From contig CAWHVV010000010.1 in NCBI GenBank assembly GCA_963832945.1, forward strand, positions 737,112 to 801,111: a DNA stretch of 64,000 bases. The letters run 5' to 3'. Both the position numbers and the translations under genes were made by a program. Of the stretch, positions 59,943-64,000 are shown piece after piece. Source of the stretch: JAFEDN01 sp963832945 (GTDB lineage: Bacteria > Pseudomonadota > Gammaproteobacteria > Coxiellales > Coxiellaceae). Each line of letters starts with the position of its first letter. Positions within the stretch are counted from its first letter, which is position 1. The notes under the pieces are model-generated. The model saw nothing but the letters and a program-made list of their open reading frames with translations. It ran no database searches and was not told the DNA's origin.

Positions 59943-61055
59943 ATGAAACTCACTCTTAGCTACGCGAAGCTTGTTAAAACCATTGCAAATGGTCATGGGT
60001 GTAGTGGATAGAAAACAAACGCTGCCCATTCTTTCGAATGTGTTATTAACTATTAATCAAAAACGCTATCGGTGATCGGCACCGATTTGGAAATTGAACT
60101 CACCGGCCATAGTACATTTTCCGATCCCCTTTCCAGTCCGCACCAACTCACTTTCCCGGCAGAAAACTATTGGATATTTGCCGTGCATTACCGGAAAATG
60201 CCACGATTGAATTATATCAGGATAAACATCAGGTTATATTACGTTCTCAGCGCAGCCGCTTTACCTCAGCACCCTGCCTCCCGAGGAATACCCTAATACC
60301 GAGCAACAGACTGTGCATTTACAGGTCAGTGTCAATCAGGCTGATTTATTACATCTATTGCAACACACCCATTTTGCGATGGCGCAACAAGATGTGCGTT
60401 ATTATTTAAACGGTATGTTATTTGAATTTTTCACCCAACACTTTGCGCACCGTGGCGACAGATGGCCACCGCTTAGCCACCGATACGATGTCCGCGGCTA
60501 TTAAGGATGAGCATCGTTTGCAGGTCATTGTACCTCGCAAAGGGGTTTTAGAATTAATGCGTCTGTTAAACAATTCTGCGGAGGAAGTGACCCTGACCAT
60601 TGGAAACCATTACATCCAAGCGACCGCAGAAAATTATACTTTTGTATCTAAATTGGTCGAAGGCCGTTTTCCAGATTATCAGCGAGTCATTCCTAGAAAC
60701 GGTGATAGAAAAATTACGGTAGGTCGAGAGGAATTCAAACAGGCTTTAATTCGCTCGGCTATTCTTATGTAATGATAAGATCCGCGGAATTTTTCTGGAA
60801 CTGAAACCAAACCTTTTACGTTTATTGGCGAATAATCAGGAGCAAGAACTTGCAGAAGAAGATATTGGCGTCGTTTATTCCGGCCCGGAATTTGGCCTTG
60901 CTTTTAACATCAATTATTTATTGGATGTTCTCAATACCTTAGATACTGAACAGGTGGAATTGATATTTTCCAGCAGCAATAATAACAGTTTACTCATTGC
61001 CGAACCCAATGGCCATAAAGATCAAGCTTTTGTGGTCATGCCCATGAGGATGTAA
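59943..61055 (+). pseudogene. dnaN: DNA polymerase III beta clamp, about six frameshifts as read
   Basis: It starts MKLTLSYAKLVK at 59943 after GGAGAAAACATA. Piecing frames together restores a normal sliding clamp: LQMVMGVVDRKQTLPILSNVLLTI, LSVIGTDLEIELTGH, LLDICRALPENATIELYQD, RTVATDGHRLATD, LVEGRFPDYQRVIP and the C-terminus GHKDQAFVVMPMRM. Frame changes occur near 59976 (extra A in AAAA), 60062 (A run), 60163, 60262, 60427 (extra T) and 60769. All are single-base indels, several in homopolymers, and the codons between are unspoiled. The gene is essential, so these are either sequence errors or very recent decay. Confidence 0.88.
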
Positions 61056-61525
61056 CGCAATTCTTCAGCATAGCAATCCACCTCACTGAAGCTGCGCTTG
61101 GCATTGCCGCATCAGGTGTCTATTAGCACAGAATGTTTTACTAGATGCTGTCACTATCGAACCTCAGGCAGGAGTGAATATTTTTTATGGCTCAAAATGG
61201 CTCAGGCAAAACCAGCATTCTCGAAGCCATTTATTTTTTGGGATTAGGCCGCTCTTTTCGAACCAGTCTAGGTGCAACGAGTTATTAATCACCATGCCGA
61301 TAAATTAATGTTATTCGCGCAATTCGAAGAACCCGAAGGTCAGAGCCATTCGACTCGGCATTGAACGTTCCCGTCAGGGCGAGAAAAAAATTCGTATCAA
61401 TGGCGAAAGCATTATTTCTTTAGCCGCCCTCGCCAAACAATTGCCTTTACAATTACTCACCACGGAAAGCCATCGATATTTTCATGATGGCCCCAAATCC
61501 CGCCGCCAGTTTTTAGACTGGGGAG

Positions 61526-61541
61526 TGTTCCACGTGGAACC
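61526..61541. promoter_or_regulatory. parS site in recF (first)
   Basis: TGTTCCACGTGGAACC matches the ParB-binding parS consensus. It encodes the VFHVEP segment of RecF. Confidence 0.85.
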
Positions 61542-62149
61542 TGCATTTCTATTCCATCTGGCAGCAGCTTCAAAAAGCATTAAAGCAGCGTAATGCCAGT
61601 TTAAAAAATCAGCTCTCCCGGAACGAAATTGAAGTCTGGAATTATGAAATTGTGCAGTTATCCATCCTGTTAGACCAACACCGTAAAGATTATATTGAAA
61701 AACTGAAGCCTTTACTGGCTGATCTGCTTCAGACTTTTCTACCGGAACTGGATTTGCAATTACGATATTTCCGTGGTTGGTCTCAGGAGAAAGATCTGAT
61801 AGAAGTGCTGACCAGCAGCTTATCGCGCGATCTGCAACTGGGATATACCCAGTTTGGTCCGCAGCGAGCCGATTTGCAGTTGTATGCGGAAAAGTTCCCG
61901 TCGGTGATTTTCTTTCGCAGGGCCAACAAAAATTAGCCGCTTACGCGCTTCATCTGGCACAAGGCCTTTTGCTACAAAAATACACCCAACAGAGTCCCAT
62001 TTATTTAATAGATGATTTGCCTTCCGAACTCGATCCGGAAAAACGCCGCTTTGTTGCCGCCATCCTCACGCGACTCCAATCGCAAGTCTTTATTACCGGC
62101 ATCACCCTCGACGAACTATCCGGAATGATCCCCTCCCGCCAGGCCAGAA

Positions 62150-62165
62150 TGTTCCACGTGGAACA
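62150..62165. promoter_or_regulatory. parS site in recF (second)
   Basis: TGTTCCACGTGGAACA is a perfect 16-bp palindrome and an exact parS consensus. It encodes MFHVEH near the RecF C-terminus, 624 bases after the first site. Confidence 0.9.
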
Positions 62166-62233
62166 TAACAATATCCAATGGTAACTACTACCGTTTCAAT
62201 CGAATTCTGACCGATTGACTCGGACTTCTTATT

Positions 62234-62351
62234 CCCTCTCCCACTTGTGGGAGAGGGTTAGGGTGAGGGTGGAGGGCTCGGCAGTTCTCGAAGAGCACTG
62301 CCATTTCCCCCCCTCCCCCCAGCCCCCTCCCCCGAGTACGGGGGGAGGGGG
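62234..62351. repeat. Two G/C-rich REP hairpins after recF
   Basis: CCCTCTCCCACTTGTGGGAG (62234 on) is a common proteobacterial REP hairpin, followed by GGGTTAGGGTGAGGGT. CCCTCCCCCGAGTACGGGGG (from about 62325) is a second hairpin, with the same GAGTAC loop as at 54508-54543. The 62185-62531 gap holds these repeats and no supported gene. Confidence 0.7.
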
Positions 62352-62531
62352 ATCGGTCAGAATTAAGTGGATGGTGTACTACTTGCGCCTTGTAGATGGA
62401 ACGGCCACTTTTGCCTGCTATTTCAACGAAAAAGTGCTTTTCGCAATACTCACATACAAGTAGTATGCTCCGCTTGCTCAATCACTTTCTACAAAGTTAA
62501 ATTATTAATCGAAATATCCGGTGGAATAGAT

Positions 62532-62977
62532 TTATTCGGGAAAGAATTCGTCATCAAGACATTGATCAATTGAATATGGACAATTTTTAGGAAAAGTTTT
62601 TTCGAGTAGGTTTAATCCTTTAGCGGCATAAAGCACACCTTGCTTATAGGCATAATTTAAGTTATCAATCAATTGATGTTTTTTAAGACTCAGGTTATCT
62701 TCAAGTACACGCGCGACTTTCTCCCGGTGCAATTTGATACTCAGCATCCATCCATTTCCACATCGATCCCGTAGATCAGGTTTGTACTGATATTTTAATA
62801 AATGCTCAATACACGAGCCAAAAGGCTAATCAACTTAATCTTCTGATTATTGCCATAATTCGATTTCCTCGGCGACCTTTCTATATCCACTTCTGTAAAC
62901 TTTCCCTGTCGCAGAAGCTTGGCATTTTCTAATGCCCATGCGTAAAAATCTTTATCATATTGCGGACTTCTATTCAT
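62532..62977 (-). pseudogene. DUF29-family protein, frameshifted
   Basis: It begins at ATG 62977 (AAAAGG upstream) with SPQYDKDFYAWALENAKLLRQGKFTEVDIE, the diagnostic DUF29 opening. The next segment changes frame near 62870 and again near 62805, then continues LLKYQYKPDLRDRCGNGW, REKVARVLEDN and TFPKNCPYSIDQCLDDEFFPE, the typical DUF29 end. Combined length is about 147 codons, normal for the family. The function of DUF29 is unknown. It is the first of two DUF29 relics between recF and gyrB. Confidence 0.8.
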
Positions 62978-63125
62978 TTAGTTACCTTTTTTAAACTTGA
63001 AAATTTTCTTAAGAGCGAATTTCGAAGGATTTAATCTAAAAAGTCAAAGTTCGCGCATAAGATATAATTGTACCATTTGTACAAGTGCGAATTACTTTAA
63101 ATTAAAGTATCCAAGTTAACAAGTC

Positions 63126-63753
63126 TTAATTCGGGAAAAATTGACGGTCAAGGCATTGATCTAATGAATAGGGACAATTTTCAGGAAAAATATTTTTTGA
63201 TAGCTGTATCTCCGCAGCGGCATCAGCAACGGCAGCTTGATAAATCTCATTCCGGAAACTGCCAGGAACCCGGCGCAGGCTGGGACTGTCCTTAAGTATA
63301 AGCGGAATTTTGGTACGCTGGGTAATAATAGTTCTTCTCCAGTAATATATTTCCTGCTGAGTACAGATGGGAATTGCTTCCTTTTATATCCTGCGCTCGG
63401 CGGAGCCGATGCTCGGAATGAGGGGAAAGACGCTCCTGCTTCTTCCCTCCTTCCGATCCCCCATCGGGCAGAGAATTTTCTAAAATTATTTTTCTTTATG
63501 AAAAATTATTCCAAATATTTCATATACTTAAATTCACTTTATTCTCAGCGGGAATTGCTGGTTCTTCTCCAGCGAGTACCACGTCTTTCAGGCCGGCACC
63601 GCCATTTCAATAAATGCGCTATTAAAACGATCAACCTGCTGGTCAATTTGACGCTTATTGACTCTTTTCCATACTCTCCAGTTCCTCGGCGACATGTTCA
63701 ATATCTACTTCTTTAAACTTTCCCTGTCGGATATAGCCTTTTGCGCTTCTCAT
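63126..63753 (-). pseudogene. DUF29-family protein, split by a TIR element and frameshifted
   Basis: From the ATG at 63753 it reads MRSAKGYIRQGKFKEVDIEH and VAEELESMEKSQ, changes frame, then SVKLTSRLIVLIAHLLKWRC up to WRRT at the element boundary (63569). Past the element the frame continues WRRTIITQRTKIPLILKD and SLRRVPGSFRNEIYQAAV to the stop after CPYSLDQCLDRQFFPN at 63126. The upstream codons of a full DUF29 gene are missing. It is a second, divergent DUF29 copy. Confidence 0.78.
63331..63569. mobile_element. TIR element inserted in a DUF29 gene (element 63340-63560)
   Basis: The 221-bp element starts CAGTAATATATTTCCTGCTG (decayed left end) and ends CAGCGGGAATTGCTG. It is flanked by the 9-bp direct repeat GTTCTTCTC (63331-63339 and 63561-63569). 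The DUF29 reading frame resumes on the far side after one copy of the repeat, which confirms the boundaries. Confidence 0.88.
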
Positions 63754-63821
63754 TGTTTCTCAACAAGCACTTTTTAGTAGAAAATACCTTACGCCATAGG
63801 GCATCTAAAGGATAAGTTGCG

Positions 63822-63914
63822 CGTAGCCACTCCCCCTCCATTCCGTGTATCGGCTCCGCCGAGCGCAGGATCAAAACAGGTAGCGGCTGCCGCTGTACTC
63901 AGCGGCAGCCGCTG
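63822..63914. repeat. Degenerate TIR element with a rewritten end hairpin
   Basis: The internal CGGCTCCGCCGAGCGCAGGA hairpin is conserved. The end hairpin reads AGCGGCTGCCGCTG-TACT and CAGCGGCAGCCGCTG. Five stem pairs differ from the other copies on both strands, so pairing is preserved while sequence changes. It lies just upstream of gyrB. Confidence 0.75.
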
Positions 63915-63967
63915 GCTTTTTTCTGTTGGAAATCGGATATAATTTCAACCCTCACCTACAGCGCGTC

Positions 63968-64000
63968 ATGACGACTCATAACCACTACGATTCTTCGAGC
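63968..64000 (+). CDS. gyrB: DNA gyrase subunit B, first 11 codons
   Basis: ATG ACG ACT CAT AAC CAC TAC GAT TCT TCG AGC gives MTTHNHYDSSS. The YDSSS motif opens GyrB proteins (YDSSSIKVLKGLDAVRKRP). Its place after recF in the dnaA-dnaN-recF-gyrB order supports the call. The rest is outside the window. Confidence 0.75.
   Translation, partial: MTTHNHYDSSS

Larger units (their letters stand above)
61076..62184 (+). pseudogene. recF: DNA repair protein RecF, five or more frameshifts as read
   Basis: The start is unclear because the first ~40 codons are scrambled. Recognisable parts in different frames are NGSGKTSILEAIYFLGLGRSFRT (Walker A), LLTTESHRYFHDGPKSRRQFLDWGVFHVEP, FLSQGQQKLAAYALHLAQG (ABC-type signature) and YLIDDLPSELDPEKRRF (Walker B). 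Indels lie near 61190, 61270, 61345, 61545 and 61893. Two perfect 16-bp parS palindromes are embedded in the coding sequence. RecF loads RecA at gaps; the gene keeps its standard place after dnaN. Confidence 0.85.

Noticed and set aside
58590..62184. dnaA-dnaN-recF as a plasmid-borne or duplicate copy
   Set aside because: The intact dnaA-dnaN-recF-gyrB order and two parS sites indicate the native origin locus, so a duplicate is less likely than local sequence error.
1..64000. tRNA, rRNA or CRISPR arrays
   Set aside because: I read both strands for T-loop/acceptor patterns, rRNA cores and regularly spaced repeats and saw none; a tRNAscan-SE or Infernal run would be decisive.

Overview
The window looks like a chromosomal origin region from a gammaproteobacterium of the order Legionellales, most like the Coxiellaceae/Aquicella group. 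This is inferred from housekeeping genes of gammaproteobacterial type (waaC, ubiA, prlC, mrcA next to pilM, rsmD) mixed with many eukaryotic-like or effector-like proteins (a U-box/ankyrin/WD40 protein, three LRR proteins, a RING-like membrane protein, a Cys-His-Asp protein, an orphan GHKL ATPase). Tandem TTAA promoter elements spaced like Legionella/Coxiella PmrA sites support it. No 16S rRNA gene is present, so the genus is not fixed.

Layout. 1-3.5 kb: two unknown proteins on the minus strand; the first is cut by the window edge. 3.5-8.7 kb: a minus-strand cassette for a type IVb-like thin pilus (ATPase, inner-membrane platform, pilin, two pilin-like proteins), resembling PilQ-PilR-PilS-PilV of conjugative plasmids. 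8.7-13.6 kb: accessory DNA with a truncated transposase, palindromic repeats, a RING-like protein, a Phd/PIN toxin-antitoxin pair and gene remnants around a WaaE-like glycosyltransferase. 13.6-16.1 kb: waaC and a GT39/ArnT-like membrane glycosyltransferase. 16.1-22.9 kb: small unknowns, an L,D-transpeptidase, ubiA and effector-like genes. 23.1-27.4 kb: metK-ahcY, trpS and a HepT/MntA pair. 27.6-29.5 kb: a GHKL protein and an unknown. 29.9-35.7 kb: prlC, two M16 peptidases, rsmD and a secreted protein. 36.2-41.5 kb: PBP1A and the U-box/ANK/WD40 protein. 41.6-42.5 kb: a higBA module whose toxin gene is broken by a small transposable element. 42.7-54.5 kb: one co-directional block of pilM-pilN-pilO-secretin, then TraF peptidase and trbBCDEJLFGI (a VirB-type secretion system), with no coupling protein or relaxase. 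54.5-57.4 kb: two paralogous LRR genes and an unknown gene between 37-bp direct repeats. 57.4-64 kb: a PepSY protein, a 29-residue membrane peptide, then dnaA-dnaN-recF, two DUF29 remnants and the first codons of gyrB. recF carries two perfect parS sites.

Main observations. (1) A ~205-221 bp terminal-inverted-repeat element makes 9-bp target duplications at three sites, one inside higB and one inside a DUF29 gene. Its end hairpin shows compensatory changes. (2) The Trb system is continuous with a type IV pilus assembly block. (3) dnaA, dnaN and recF together carry about a dozen single-base frameshifts within 2.7 kb, while nearly all other recognised genes are intact. This is either a local consensus problem or real decay of the replication locus. 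(4) An LRR cassette duplicates the 3' end of trbI. (5) A palindromic repeat encodes the start of the signal peptide of an M16 peptidase.
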